DNA of 62,707 nucleotides from CAZUMJ01 sp964621605 (lineage in GTDB: Bacteria; Actinomycetota; Acidimicrobiia; Acidimicrobiales; Iamiaceae): assembly GCA_964621605.1 (NCBI GenBank), contig CAZUMJ010000018.1, positions 1 through 62,707 of the forward strand, read 5' to 3'. Below are positions 44,454 through 53,162 of this stretch, piece after piece (within the stretch, counting starts at the first letter, position 1; every line of letters starts with the position of its first letter). Below the pieces are notes generated by a model, which worked only from the letters and a program-made list of their open reading frames with translations, did no database searches and was not told the origin of the DNA. The translations under genes were made by a program, and so were the position numbers.

Positions 44454-45719
44454 ATGGGGCAGATCGGTGGGCCGATCGGAGCGTTGACCAGAGAAGATGT
44501 CGACGCGTTCGTGGCGGACGAACTCGGCGCACTCGATGTGGATGGTCGCTCGGTGTGCCTGGTCGTTCCGGACGCCACCCGGACATGTCCGTTGCCCACG
44601 CTGCTTGTCGCGTTCGGTCGTGCCCTGCGCGGTCGGGCGTCGCGGGTGACGGTTCTCATCGCACTCGGCACCCATGCCCCGATGTCGCCGCCCGCGCTGG
44701 CGCGACACCTGGGCGGTACGCCAGCGGAGCTCGCGGCGGTGCTCGGCCACGTCGAGGTGCGCAACCACGAGTGGGATGACCCCGAGACGTTCGTCGAGGT
44801 CGGTGTCGTGCCCGCGTCACAGGTGCGTGCGCTTTCGGGCGGCCTCCTCGACATCGACGTCCCGGTGCGGATCAACCGCGCGGTCATCGACCACGACCTC
44901 ACCGTGCTCGTCGGGCCGGTCCTCCCCCACGAGGTCGTGGGCTTCTCAGGCGGCAACAAGTATCTCTTCCCGGGGTTGTCGGGCCCGGAGATGATCGACG
45001 TATCGCATTGGCTCGGTGCACGCCTGTCGAGCGCGGCGATCATCGGCACGCTCGACGTGACGCCGGTGCGGGCATTGATCGATGCCGCCGCTGCCCTCGT
45101 TCCGGCCGACGTGCACGCGTTGTGTGTCGTTCCCGGCGAGGACGGTGCGCTGCATGCCGCCGCCTTCGGTGCGCCGACGCGTGCGTGGGCCGACGCGGCG
45201 GCCGTTGCCGCGGTGACGCACGTTCGCTACCTGGACGCACCGGCCGCCACCGTTCTGTCGCTCGTGGCCCCTCGCTACGACGACCTGTGGACCGCGGCGA
45301 AGGGGTTCTACAAGGTCGAGCCGATCGTCGCCGACGGCGGCAACGTCATCCTCTACGCGCCGCACGTCACGGAAATCGCGCCGATGCACCCCGGAGTCGA
45401 GGAGATCGGCTACCACTGCTGCGCCTACTTCACTGAGCAGTGGGAACGCTTCGCGCACCGACCCTGGGGCGAGCTCGCGCACTCGACGCACCTTCGGGGT
45501 GCCGGGACCTATGACCCGGTGCACGGCGAGCGCTGCCGCGTGACGGTCACGCTCGCCACCGGTATCTCCCGCGCGCGCACGGAAGCGGTCGGCCTCGCGT
45601 GGATGGACCCCGCGGAGGTCGACGTCGCCGCCTTCGAGCGGGATCCGACCTGTCGTGTCGTCCCGCATGCGGGCGAGGTCCTCTACCGTCTCGCCGATGC
45701 AACTCACCGCGGCGCGTGA
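44454..45719 (+). CDS. LarA-family nickel-pincer epimerase, probable gluconate/mannonate 2-epimerase
   Basis: 421 residues, full length for LarA. The LarA superfamily (DUF2088) interconverts 2-hydroxyacid stereoisomers with a covalent nickel-pincer nucleotide. All key positions are present: the carboxylate-binding motif VVPDATRT (40-43), His105 (RNHEWD), His159 (LPHEVVGF), Lys169 (SGGNKYLFPG, cofactor attachment) and His185 (DVSHW, nickel ligand), equivalent to LarA His108, His174, Lys184 and His200. Characterised relatives include lactate, malate and phenyllactate racemases and a D-gluconate 2-epimerase (GntE). The surrounding genes favour mannonate to gluconate; this is inference. Cofactor genes larB, larC and larE are not in the window. 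Confidence 0.85.
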   Translation: MGQIGGPIGALTREDVDAFVADELGALDVDGRSVCLVVPDATRTCPLPTLLVAFGRALRGRASRVTVLIALGTHAPMSPPALARHLGGTPAELAAVLGHVEVRNHEWDDPETFVEVGVVPASQVRALSGGLLDIDVPVRINRAVIDHDLTVLVGPVLPHEVVGFSGGNKYLFPGLSGPEMIDVSHWLGARLSSAAIIGTLDVTPVRALIDAAAALVPADVHALCVVPGEDGALHAAAFGAPTRAWADAAAVAAVTHVRYLDAPAATVLSLVAPRYDDLWTAAKGFYKVEPIVADGGNVILYAPHVTEIAPMHPGVEEIGYHCCAYFTEQWERFAHRPWGELAHSTHLRGAGTYDPVHGERCRVTVTLATGISRARTEAVGLAWMDPAEVDVAAFERDPTCRVVPHAGEVLYRLADATHRGA

Positions 45720-47904
45720 CCTGACTGTTCGTCTCGACGAGCGCGGACGTGTCCGGCTCGGAATCAGCGGCTCGGACTGGTTCGGGCCGGGCGCTGTTCG
45801 AGGCGGGGCGATCGATGTCGGGCCAAGCAGCGTGGGTTCGCCGGAGGAGGTGCTCGACGACCTCGGGATCGCAACGCAGCTCGTCGTCGCCGACGGACCG
45901 GTTCGCTGCAGCGTGCGGGCCTACCGGGACCGCCCACTCGTGGTGTTCAAGGCGGAGGCGACCGCCGACCTCGAGGGTCTCGCGACGGGCAGCTTCGACG
46001 TGCCGGCAGTCGCATGGCCGTGGTTCGTGCCGGGAGCGCGCGAAGCCGGGCAGACCCCAGACGGCCTGCGGGCGCTGGCGTACCAGCACTGCGAGTTCGC
46101 ACTTCCCGCGGTGACCGACGAGTTGCTCGACGGGTTCTTCCTGTTGCCCCACCGGCCTCCGACGGGCTGGCCGTTGATCGTGCAAGGGGCAGATGGCCCG
46201 GCACTCGTCATGGCTCCGCTTGATGCGTTCCACGAGCAGACGATTGGGCTGAACGGCGGCACCGTTCGCGTCGGGTGGCACGGCGACCTCGAGGGTGTTC
46301 CCGCTGGGTTCGCCACCGAGGTCGGCTGTTTTCTTGCTGACGACGCGCGAGCCGGGCTCGACACGTGGGCGGCCGTGCTGCGCACCCGGGCAGCGACCGT
46401 TCGACCGGGTCGCTGGGCCGACGCGTTGGCGACGCGCCCGTCGTACTGGACCGACAACGGTGCGGCGTACTGGTATCGCACAGAGCCTGGGCACGACGCG
46501 GCCGGATCAATCGTGGCGGCCGTCGACGAGCTGCGCGCCTCGGGGGTGCAACTCGGCGCGGTGCAACTCGACTCCTGGTTCTACCCGCACGTCGAACTCC
46601 GCCCGTTCGACACAGAGGAGTGGCTCGTGCCTCCCACCGCGATGGTGGCGTGGGAGCCTCGTGAGGACGTGCTGCCTGATGGCATTGGCCCGCTGCGCGG
46701 TGCGCTCGGCGACCCTCCGCTGGTCGCGCACATCCGCCACCTGTCGTCTACCGCATCGATCGCCGACGACGTGCCGGTGTACGTCGACGGGCCGTACGCC
46801 GTATCGTCCACGTCCGAGGGTTACGAACGCTGGCTCGATCAGTGCGTCACGTGGGGCGTGGAGACGTTCGAGCACGACTGGCTGGTCGAGGTGTTCTTCG
46901 GGGTGCGCCCGCTCCGTGCCCGGCCGGGCCGGGCGAGAGCGTGGCAGGAGGGCATCGACAGCGCGGCGCGGGAACGGGGGGTCACGTTGCAGTGGTGCAT
47001 GGGCACCCCTGCCGACTTCGCCCAGACCACCACGCTCACGCAGGTGACGTCGGTGCGCACCTGCGGAGACCACGGCTACATCGCGACCGCGGGGCAACTT
47101 TGGGCCTGGTTCTGCGTCACCAACGCACTGGCGCGCAGCCTCGGGTTGGCTCCGTTCAAGGACGTCTTCAGAACCGACCCTGACGTTGCGGGCGCGAACG
47201 GCGAACCGGAGGCGCTGCTGTCGGCACTGTCCACCGGGCCGGTGGGGTTGGGTGATCGGGCTGGGCGTTGCGACACGACCCTCGTGGCCGCGACCTGTCG
47301 GGACGACGGTGTGCTGATCAAGCCGCACGTCCCCATCGCTGCCACGAGCGCCTCCATGTTGGCGAACGCCGCGTTCACTCCGGCGTTGCTCGTCGCTTCG
47401 TCGCATTCGCTGCAGCCCGCGGGTCGGTGGAGCTACGTCGTCGCCATGCACACCTACCCGTCTGACGAGCCGGTACGTGGCGAGGTTTCGTTCGCAGAGT
47501 TGGGCTCGGACGCGCCCGAGGGTCCGGTGATGGTCTGGGATTGGCGGGCGCGCGCGGTCACGCGTGCGGACGCCGGTTCGACGATCGGCGTCGAGTTGCC
47601 CCGTGAAGGCTGGTGGTACGGCGTCGCCGCACCGGTGCTTCCCGCAGGGCTGGCCGTGTTCGGGGACGTGGCGAAGTTCGTCCCCGCGGGCGACGCACGC
47701 GTCGAGATCTCGGCGACGGCGTCGGGCGCGCGTCTGGTGGTGAAGGGCGCAGGTGAGACGGTCACGATTACCGGCTGGGCCGCCGCTGCACCGGAGTCGT
47801 CTGACGGGCCGCTGCGCTTCGACCGTTCGACCGGTGTGTGGGAGCTCGACGTCACCGTTGGAGCGCGGGGGTGGCACGTCGTCGAGGTGCGCGCGGCGAC
47901 CTGA
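45697..47904 (+). CDS. Predicted intracellular TIM-barrel glycoside hydrolase (GH36/GH-D-like)
   Basis: 735 residues from the ATG at 45697, overlapping the epimerase stop by 23 bases. There is no signal peptide. The layout is an N-terminal beta domain (about 1-235), a barrel domain beginning RPSYWTDNGAAYWY (about 247), and a C-terminal beta domain. Two acidic sites in barrel-strand settings, AVQLDSWFYP (Asp292) and TFEHDWLVEVF (Asp394), are spaced as nucleophile and acid/base often are in the GH-D clan. Overall it recalls alpha-galactosidase or raffinose-synthase relatives, but I cannot name a family with confidence. The operon suggests release of glucuronate or a related sugar acid from a small imported glycoside. 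Confidence 0.6.
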   Translation: MQLTAARDLTVRLDERGRVRLGISGSDWFGPGAVRGGAIDVGPSSVGSPEEVLDDLGIATQLVVADGPVRCSVRAYRDRPLVVFKAEATADLEGLATGSFDVPAVAWPWFVPGAREAGQTPDGLRALAYQHCEFALPAVTDELLDGFFLLPHRPPTGWPLIVQGADGPALVMAPLDAFHEQTIGLNGGTVRVGWHGDLEGVPAGFATEVGCFLADDARAGLDTWAAVLRTRAATVRPGRWADALATRPSYWTDNGAAYWYRTEPGHDAAGSIVAAVDELRASGVQLGAVQLDSWFYPHVELRPFDTEEWLVPPTAMVAWEPREDVLPDGIGPLRGALGDPPLVAHIRHLSSTASIADDVPVYVDGPYAVSSTSEGYERWLDQCVTWGVETFEHDWLVEVFFGVRPLRARPGRARAWQEGIDSAARERGVTLQWCMGTPADFAQTTTLTQVTSVRTCGDHGYIATAGQLWAWFCVTNALARSLGLAPFKDVFRTDPDVAGANGEPEALLSALSTGPVGLGDRAGRCDTTLVAATCRDDGVLIKPHVPIAATSASMLANAAFTPALLVASSHSLQPAGRWSYVVAMHTYPSDEPVRGEVSFAELGSDAPEGPVMVWDWRARAVTRADAGSTIGVELPREGWWYGVAAPVLPAGLAVFGDVAKFVPAGDARVEISATASGARLVVKGAGETVTITGWAAAAPESSDGPLRFDRSTGVWELDVTVGARGWHVVEVRAAT

Positions 47905-47982
47905 TCGTCGAGGTGCGCGCTACCGTTCGCATCTCGACGCCGGGGGTATTGCGCCCCGGGCCTGCTGTCAGGAGGACCCCAG

Positions 47983-48426
47983 ATGTCTGCCTTCGACGCA
48001 CCGTATGAACCGAGTGCCTGGGACGTGATCGCACAAGAGGTCGAGCGCTACGAGTCCAGCGGCGGCACCGCCGCGAGCGAGCTCGTGGGCGACTCCTGGA
48101 TCGTGCTGTGGACCCTCGGTGCCCGCTCGGGGAAGGTGCGCAAGACGCCACTGGTACGGGTGAGCGACGGCGAAGGGCACTACGCGGTGATCGGCTCAGC
48201 CGGCGGCATGCCGACCGATCCGCAGTGGGTGCGCAACCTGCGTGCGCAGCCAATCGCCCGCCTTCAGGACGGCCCAACGGTGCGTGACTTCACCGTGCGC
48301 GAAGCCCATGACGACGAGAAGGCCACGTGGTGGGCTCGGGCTGTCGCGGTGTGGCCGGACTACGACAACTACCAGGCCGGAACCGACCGGGTCATCCCGC
48401 TGTTCGTGCTCGACCCAGCGACCTGA
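47983..48426 (+). CDS. Deazaflavin (F420)-dependent nitroreductase family protein
   Basis: 147 residues, the size of Ddn-type split-barrel proteins. The diagnostic motif is LGARSGKVRKTPLVRV (about 45-60), followed by YAVIGSAGGMPTDPQWVRNL and the C-terminal VIPLFVLDP. Relatives reduce quinones or nitro compounds with F420H2 in actinobacteria, so an F420-producing organism is implied. GGAGGACCC precedes the start. It stands alone between the glycosidase and the Feo genes. Confidence 0.9.
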   Translation: MSAFDAPYEPSAWDVIAQEVERYESSGGTAASELVGDSWIVLWTLGARSGKVRKTPLVRVSDGEGHYAVIGSAGGMPTDPQWVRNLRAQPIARLQDGPTVRDFTVREAHDDEKATWWARAVAVWPDYDNYQAGTDRVIPLFVLDPAT

Positions 48427-48468
48427 TCGCGCGATCGCAGCACGTCCTGCGCACACCTGGAGAAGGGT

Positions 48469-48843
48469 CTACGCCGCGCCGCGGGTGGTGTGGGGCCGGT
48501 GACGTGAGCGAAGGGTGACCGGCGTGAGTGACGCGCCCCGCGTCCACGGGTCGATCCTCAACGTGGCCACGACAGCGTCGTGCACGCGGCGTACGCGGGC
48601 CGTGTCCTCGACGGCTCCGGCGTCGGTGAAGGCAATGACGAGGTCACCGTCACGACCCACGACCCACCGAACGTCGTCGTCGATGAGCATCGCCAGCGCC
48701 GACCCGCTCGGTGGGGTGACGTCATCGACGAGGTCGCGCCGCCGGCACACCCAACGCAGCACGTTCGGGAGGCGAGTTTGCTCGACGTGGACCTGCCACG
48801 GGCTTGCGCTGGAGCGGTCGGGCACGTCTGGCCTGCCGGTCAT
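48469..48843 (-). CDS. Small soluble protein in the feoC position
   Basis: 124 residues. The ATG at 48843 overlaps the feoB stop (ATGA), so it is the third cistron of the feoAB operon. The product is soluble, with VDDVTPPSGSALAMLIDD, RWVVGRDGDLVIAFTDAGAV and a basic C-terminus. It has no Cys cluster or winged-helix look of known FeoC and no recognised family. A role in ferrous iron uptake is suggested by coupling only. Confidence 0.6.
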   Translation of the reverse strand: MTGRPDVPDRSSASPWQVHVEQTRLPNVLRWVCRRRDLVDDVTPPSGSALAMLIDDDVRWVVGRDGDLVIAFTDAGAVEDTARVRRVHDAVVATLRIDPWTRGASLTPVTLRSRHRPHTTRGAA

Positions 48844-50738
48844 GTCAGGACCCCCACCACCGTGTGCGCTGCCAACGCGGCGGCGTAGGCGAGGGTGAAC
48901 ATCGATACGAAGGCCACCGCAGGCCACTTCCACGAGTTCGATTCCCGTCGCAGCACGATCACCGTCGACGTGCATTGCAGTGCGTAGACGAAGAAGACGA
49001 GAAGCGCCGCGACGGTCGGCGGGGTGAAGACCTTCCTGCCGTTGTCGTCCGTCACCGTCTGAAGGCGGTCAGGCAGTGATGCCTCATCTGCGCTCGCGCT
49101 GGTCACGGCGAGCGTGCTCACGAACACCTCACGTGCGGCGAGGCTGCCGATGATCGCCACGTTCACCTGCCAGTTGAACCCGAGCGGCGCGAACACGGGC
49201 TCGACCGCCGTGCCAAGCCGGCCACCCAGGCTGTGCTGCATCTCGTAGCTGGCGACATGGGCCTGATCCATACCGTGGGGGACGGTCACGTGCGGCACGT
49301 TGAGAAGGACCCACAGCACGACGGTCACCCCGAGGATGATCGTCCCGGCCTTGCGCGTGAAGGCCCACGCCCCGTCCCACACGTACAGGAGCACCGAGCG
49401 CAGGGTCGGCCACCGGTAGGGCGGAAGCTCCATCATCACCGGCGCAGTGGGTGCCCGCAGGGCGGTGCGGCTCAGCACCCCGGCGTAGACGAGCCCGGAC
49501 ACGGCACCGAGGAGGTACAGCCCGAACATGGTGAGGCCCTGCGCGCCGAGTGGCCCAAGTACCGGGCGTGCGGGGACGAACGCCGAGATGAGCAGGGTGT
49601 ACACGGGCAGGCGAGCCGAGCACGTCATCAACGGCGTCGCGAGCATGGTGGCGAGCCGCCGTCGTTCACTGGGAATCGTGCGGGTGGCCATGATCCCGGG
49701 GATCGCGCACGCGAACGCCGACAGCATCGCCACGAAGCTGCGACCCTCGAGGCCGAAGCGTCCCATCACCCGATCTGCCAGCAGCGCGGCGCGAGCCAGG
49801 TATCCCACCTTCTCGAGGAGCGCGAGGATCAGGAACAGCAGCACGATCTGCGGGAGGAAGACAAGGACTGCGCCGACACCGCTGATGACGCCGCCCCCGA
49901 CGAAGTCACCGAGGGTACCGCCGAGGGTGGCTGTGGCTTGGGTTGTGAGCCACACGAACAGCGCGTCGAGCCGGTCCTGCAGGGGTGCAGCGAGCGTGAA
50001 CACCGACTGGAACAGCACGAGCATGGTGAGCGCGAAGGCCACCGTTCCGGCGATCGGGTGCAGGAGGACGGCGTCGACACGGCGCGTTCGCTCGTCGAGG
50101 GTCGGCGGCGTGACCGACGAGGCCAGGATCGAATCGATCCAGCCGCTGACCGCCGGTCCGCTGGTGGGTGGCGCGAGGACGGGACGGGTCCAGCTTCGTG
50201 GGTCACCGAGGAGGTCGCGCACGGCGTCGAGTCCGACCCCGCGGTGTCCGACCACGCCCACGACGTCGATGCCGAGCGCCTGGGAGAGACGTTCGACGTG
50301 GACGGTGCCGTGCCGTGCCGCCATCTCGTCGAGCATCGTGAGCACGGCGCACGTTGGGATGCCGAGCGCGAGGACCTCGGCGACGAGCAACAGCGATCGC
50401 TCAAGGGTGGTGACGTCGAGGACGACGGCGATGGCATCGGGGGCGGGAACGCCGTCGATCGATCCGCGCAGGGTGTCGAGCACGATCGCTTCGTCCGGGC
50501 TCACGGGCTGCAAGCTGTACGTGCCCGGCAGGTCGATGACGGTGACGCTCGCATCGGCGGTACGCACGGTCCCCTCGCGGCGGCTGACGGTGACACCTGG
50601 GTAGTTGGCGGTCTTCGCGTGCATGCCGCACAACGCGTTGAACAGCGTGGTCTTGCCGGCGTTCGGGCTTCCGACAAGCGCGACGCGCGCGTGCCCGGCA
50701 GTGGTCAGCACGCTCGAGCCGTCGTCGTGGCAGCTCAT
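48840..50738 (-). CDS. feoB: Ferrous iron transporter FeoB
   Basis: 632 residues. The N-terminal G domain has G1 GSPNAGKTTLFNAL (23-36), G3 DLPGTYSLQPVSPDE, and an unusual G4-like TMLDEMA. A helical GDI-like part follows, then the membrane core with the Gate motifs (AMLSAFACAIPGIMATRTI and TPLMTCSARLPVYTLLI). The Cys residues in these motifs are the ones proposed to handle Fe2+. It imports Fe(II) across the cytoplasmic membrane. It overlaps feoA by four bases and the small downstream gene by four. Confidence 0.95.
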   Translation of the reverse strand: MSCHDDGSSVLTTAGHARVALVGSPNAGKTTLFNALCGMHAKTANYPGVTVSRREGTVRTADASVTVIDLPGTYSLQPVSPDEAIVLDTLRGSIDGVPAPDAIAVVLDVTTLERSLLLVAEVLALGIPTCAVLTMLDEMAARHGTVHVERLSQALGIDVVGVVGHRGVGLDAVRDLLGDPRSWTRPVLAPPTSGPAVSGWIDSILASSVTPPTLDERTRRVDAVLLHPIAGTVAFALTMLVLFQSVFTLAAPLQDRLDALFVWLTTQATATLGGTLGDFVGGGVISGVGAVLVFLPQIVLLFLILALLEKVGYLARAALLADRVMGRFGLEGRSFVAMLSAFACAIPGIMATRTIPSERRRLATMLATPLMTCSARLPVYTLLISAFVPARPVLGPLGAQGLTMFGLYLLGAVSGLVYAGVLSRTALRAPTAPVMMELPPYRWPTLRSVLLYVWDGAWAFTRKAGTIILGVTVVLWVLLNVPHVTVPHGMDQAHVASYEMQHSLGGRLGTAVEPVFAPLGFNWQVNVAIIGSLAAREVFVSTLAVTSASADEASLPDRLQTVTDDNGRKVFTPPTVAALLVFFVYALQCTSTVIVLRRESNSWKWPAVAFVSMFTLAYAAALAAHTVVGVLT

Positions 50739-51013
50739 CGAACCTTCCCGTCCGGCTCGAGCAGTTCGACGTCGACGAGCGCAGCCGATTCGGCTCGCAG
50801 TCCCAGCCGGTAGCCGCGCAGCTCGTACACGGTCGGATCGCCCAGCGGCGCTCGCCGTTCGACGCGCACGCGGGTGCCCGGAATGAAGCCGACCCGCTCG
50901 AGTCGTGCTTCGAGCCCCTGCTCGGTCGTGGTGACCCGGCGTACGACGACGGTCGACCCGACGGGCACCTTGGAGAGCGGGGTTCCCGGCACCTCGACGG
51001 ATGAGTTAGGCAT
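50735..51013 (-). CDS. feoA: FeoA family protein
   Basis: 92 residues with an SH3-like FeoA fold: VPVGSTVVVRRVTTTEQGLEARLERVGF (split as VPVGSTVVVRRV and ARLERVGFIPGTRV), then RRAPLGDPTVYELRGYRLGLR. A small cytosolic partner of FeoB. The start lies inside a near-palindrome TTAGGCATGCCTGA (51006-51019), which might be an iron-repressor site. TACAGT lies five bases upstream of the ATG. Confidence 0.93.
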   Translation of the reverse strand: MPNSSVEVPGTPLSKVPVGSTVVVRRVTTTEQGLEARLERVGFIPGTRVRVERRAPLGDPTVYELRGYRLGLRAESAALVDVELLEPDGKVR

Positions 51014-51019
51014 GCCTGA
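51006..51019. promoter_or_regulatory. Possible iron-repressor palindrome at the feoA start
   Basis: TTAGGCATGCCTGA is symmetric except for one base and resembles half-sites of DtxR/IdeR boxes (TTAGG...CCTAA). It overlaps the feoA ATG. The full 19-bp consensus is not met. Confidence 0.3.
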
Positions 51020-51074
51020 CTGTAGGGAGGTGATGAACCCACGTACTAGGGACTTTGGACTCCGCTCGGACGGT

Positions 51075-51130
51075 GAGGCGGCGAGGCGGGGAGGCGGGGA
51101 GGCGGCGAGGTGGCGAGGTGGCGAGGCGAG
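51075..51130. repeat. 8-bp tandem repeat, seven copies
   Basis: Seven consecutive 8-base units of GAGGCGGC type (variants GAGGCGGG, GAGGTGGC, GAGGCGAG) lie between feoA and the GH1 gene. They are upstream of feoA on its strand and might vary in number. Confidence 0.8.
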
Positions 51131-51202
51131 ATCGAGATGCAGACCGACGATTCGCAGATGCGTTGCTTCTCGCGGTCAGCGCGCCAGCCGCGAGGGTGCC
51201 GT

Positions 51203-52465
51203 CTATGCCTTGCGAGAGTCGGCAATCAGCTCGGCAAGCCGTGCCGCACTCGCGCGCGGGTGCCTTGCCCGGTCGATCACCCCGAACGGGACGGCGAAAC
51301 CGTGCTCCCACTCGTAGTTGTCGACACCGGTCCAGTGGAAGAAGCCACGCAGGTCGATGCCACGCCGAACGGCGTCCGCGGCGATTGCGACGCCTTCCTC
51401 GATGTACCGACAGCGGGCCGCGTCGTCATCGGTGCCGATGCCGTACTCGCTGATCAGCAGGGGGGTACCGGGCAATTCGTGGTGGAGCCGATCGAGCACC
51501 ACACGCAGGCCTTCGCTCCAGGGCACGTAGCCGAGCGGACCAACCGTGCCGTCCGGCGGATACGGCACGGGAAGCAGACCGCCGAGCTCGGCAAGCTCGG
51601 GCACGGCGGTGACGCCGGTCGCGGAGTAGTACGAGAAGCCGATCACGTCGAACGCGTCGACGAACGACGGATCCTCGACGGGGAAGATCACCGGCAAGCC
51701 GGGGCGATCCGGGAACCGCAGCACGCCGTCACGGCGCATGGTGACCCACACGTCGAAGGTGATCGCGTCGAGCAGGGACGCTGCCTCTGCATCTTCGGGT
51801 CGATCCCCGACGGGTATCGACGGAGACAGGTCGTGGATCGTGGCAACCGGCTTGCCGGTGCCTCGGAGGACCTTCCAGGCCTCGTGGTTGGCGAGATGGG
51901 TTGCGGCGAGCATCTCCACTGCATCGCCGAGATCTGTCCGACCAGGTGGGTGGTTGCCGAGCAGCCAGCCGGTCAGCGCGAATGCCCGCGGTTCGTTGAT
52001 GGGCTTCCAGCCGTACACGAGGTCGCCGAACGTCTCCGCGAGGAACTGCAGGTGCCGCGGCCACGTGACGGTGCGGCAGCGCCGATCTGCAAACCCACCC
52101 GCGTGCGCGAACCACGTAGGGAGGCTGAAGTGGTGCGCGGTGACCCACACCTTGATGCCGGAAGCGCGAGCGGCTTCGAGGAGGTCGCGGTAGCGAGCGA
52201 CCTCAGACAGGTCGTGGCGGCCCTCCTCGGGTTCAAGCCGGGCCCATTCCAGCGAGAGTCGGAAGTGATCGAGGCCGAGCGAGGAGAGCAGAGCGAAGTC
52301 CTCCGCGTGCCGTGTCGCGAAGTCGTTGCCCCGGCCCGACGCCGGTGCTCGACCCAGTTGTTCCCACTGGTGCCAGGTCCCGGCGACCGCCGCTCCTTCG
52401 CACTGCGTGGATGAGTTGCCAGTGCCCCACCAGAAGTCGGAGGGAAGAAGCGCGTCCGTGGTCAT
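51203..52465 (-). CDS. Glycoside hydrolase family 1 beta-glycosidase
   Basis: 420 residues from the ATG at 52465; no signal peptide, so cytoplasmic. The N-terminal signature FWWGTGNSSTQCEGA, the acid/base Glu158 in PINEPRAF and the nucleophile Glu340 in LLISEYGIG define GH1 (the usual ENG is EYG here). LDHFRLSLEWARLEPEEG is the family segment around strand 2. GH1 enzymes hydrolyse beta-glucosides and beta-galactosides. The frame upstream of 52465 lacks homology. Divergent from the CMD gene. Confidence 0.92.
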   Translation of the reverse strand: MTTDALLPSDFWWGTGNSSTQCEGAAVAGTWHQWEQLGRAPASGRGNDFATRHAEDFALLSSLGLDHFRLSLEWARLEPEEGRHDLSEVARYRDLLEAARASGIKVWVTAHHFSLPTWFAHAGGFADRRCRTVTWPRHLQFLAETFGDLVYGWKPINEPRAFALTGWLLGNHPPGRTDLGDAVEMLAATHLANHEAWKVLRGTGKPVATIHDLSPSIPVGDRPEDAEAASLLDAITFDVWVTMRRDGVLRFPDRPGLPVIFPVEDPSFVDAFDVIGFSYYSATGVTAVPELAELGGLLPVPYPPDGTVGPLGYVPWSEGLRVVLDRLHHELPGTPLLISEYGIGTDDDAARCRYIEEGVAIAADAVRRGIDLRGFFHWTGVDNYEWEHGFAVPFGVIDRARHPRASAARLAELIADSRKA

Positions 52466-52601
52466 CTCTGCAGCGTGACACCATCGCAAGGGGATGTGTC
52501 GCATGCGTGTCGGCAGACACGGAGCAGTTCCCGAGCGCGAACGCGATGCCCATCTAGCCGTGTGCGGTGCACAGCGTCACGCGGCCCGCGAGGATGACGC
52601 C

Positions 52602-53162
52602 ATGGACGACCCGACACCACCGCGCATCTCGCCCGTCGAGCGCGCACAGGCCACACCCGCACAGCTCGAGGTCCTCGAGCCGTTCGGTCCCGGGCCCGTG
52701 CTCAACCTGTTCGGCACCCTGGCGCATCATCCGAAGCTGTTGCGCTCGTGGCTGCACCTCGGGGGGCGGCTGCTCTACGGGGGGCTCCTGCCGGCGCGCG
52801 ACCGCGAGCTGCTGATCCTGCGATCGTCGGCCCGCTGTGGCTCCGACTATGAGTGGGGCCAGCATGTGGGGATCGCCCGCGACGCGGGGCTGAGCGACGA
52901 CGAGATCCTCGCCTGCGCGGCGGACGTTCCGGGCGAACCACTCGACGAGGCCGACCAGGCGCTGTTGTCTGCTGCCGACGAACTGGTCGTAGACCATTGC
53001 GTGTCGGACGACACCTGGGCCGCGCTCCAAGCTCGCTACGACGATGCTGCGCTGATTGAGATCACGATGTTGGTCGGGCAGTACGCCATGCTCGCCGGGC
53101 TGCTGCGCTCGATCGACGTCCAGACCGAGCAGCCGTTGCCGCGCATCGGGAGTGTGTCGTGA
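52602..53162 (+). CDS. Carboxymuconolactone decarboxylase family protein
   Basis: 186 residues from the ATG at 52602 (GAGGATGACGCC before it). An AhpD/CMD-like helical protein: LFGTLAHHPKLLRSWLHLGGRLL (split as LFGTLAHHP and LLRSWLHLGG), LPARDRELLILRSSARCGSDYEWGQH (catalytic-type Cys and His region) and DDAALIEITMLVGQYAMLAG. Its four-base overlap with the SDR gene indicates a shared role, perhaps in a degradation path. The substrate is unknown. Confidence 0.85.
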   Translation: MDDPTPPRISPVERAQATPAQLEVLEPFGPGPVLNLFGTLAHHPKLLRSWLHLGGRLLYGGLLPARDRELLILRSSARCGSDYEWGQHVGIARDAGLSDDEILACAADVPGEPLDEADQALLSAADELVVDHCVSDDTWAALQARYDDAALIEITMLVGQYAMLAGLLRSIDVQTEQPLPRIGSVS

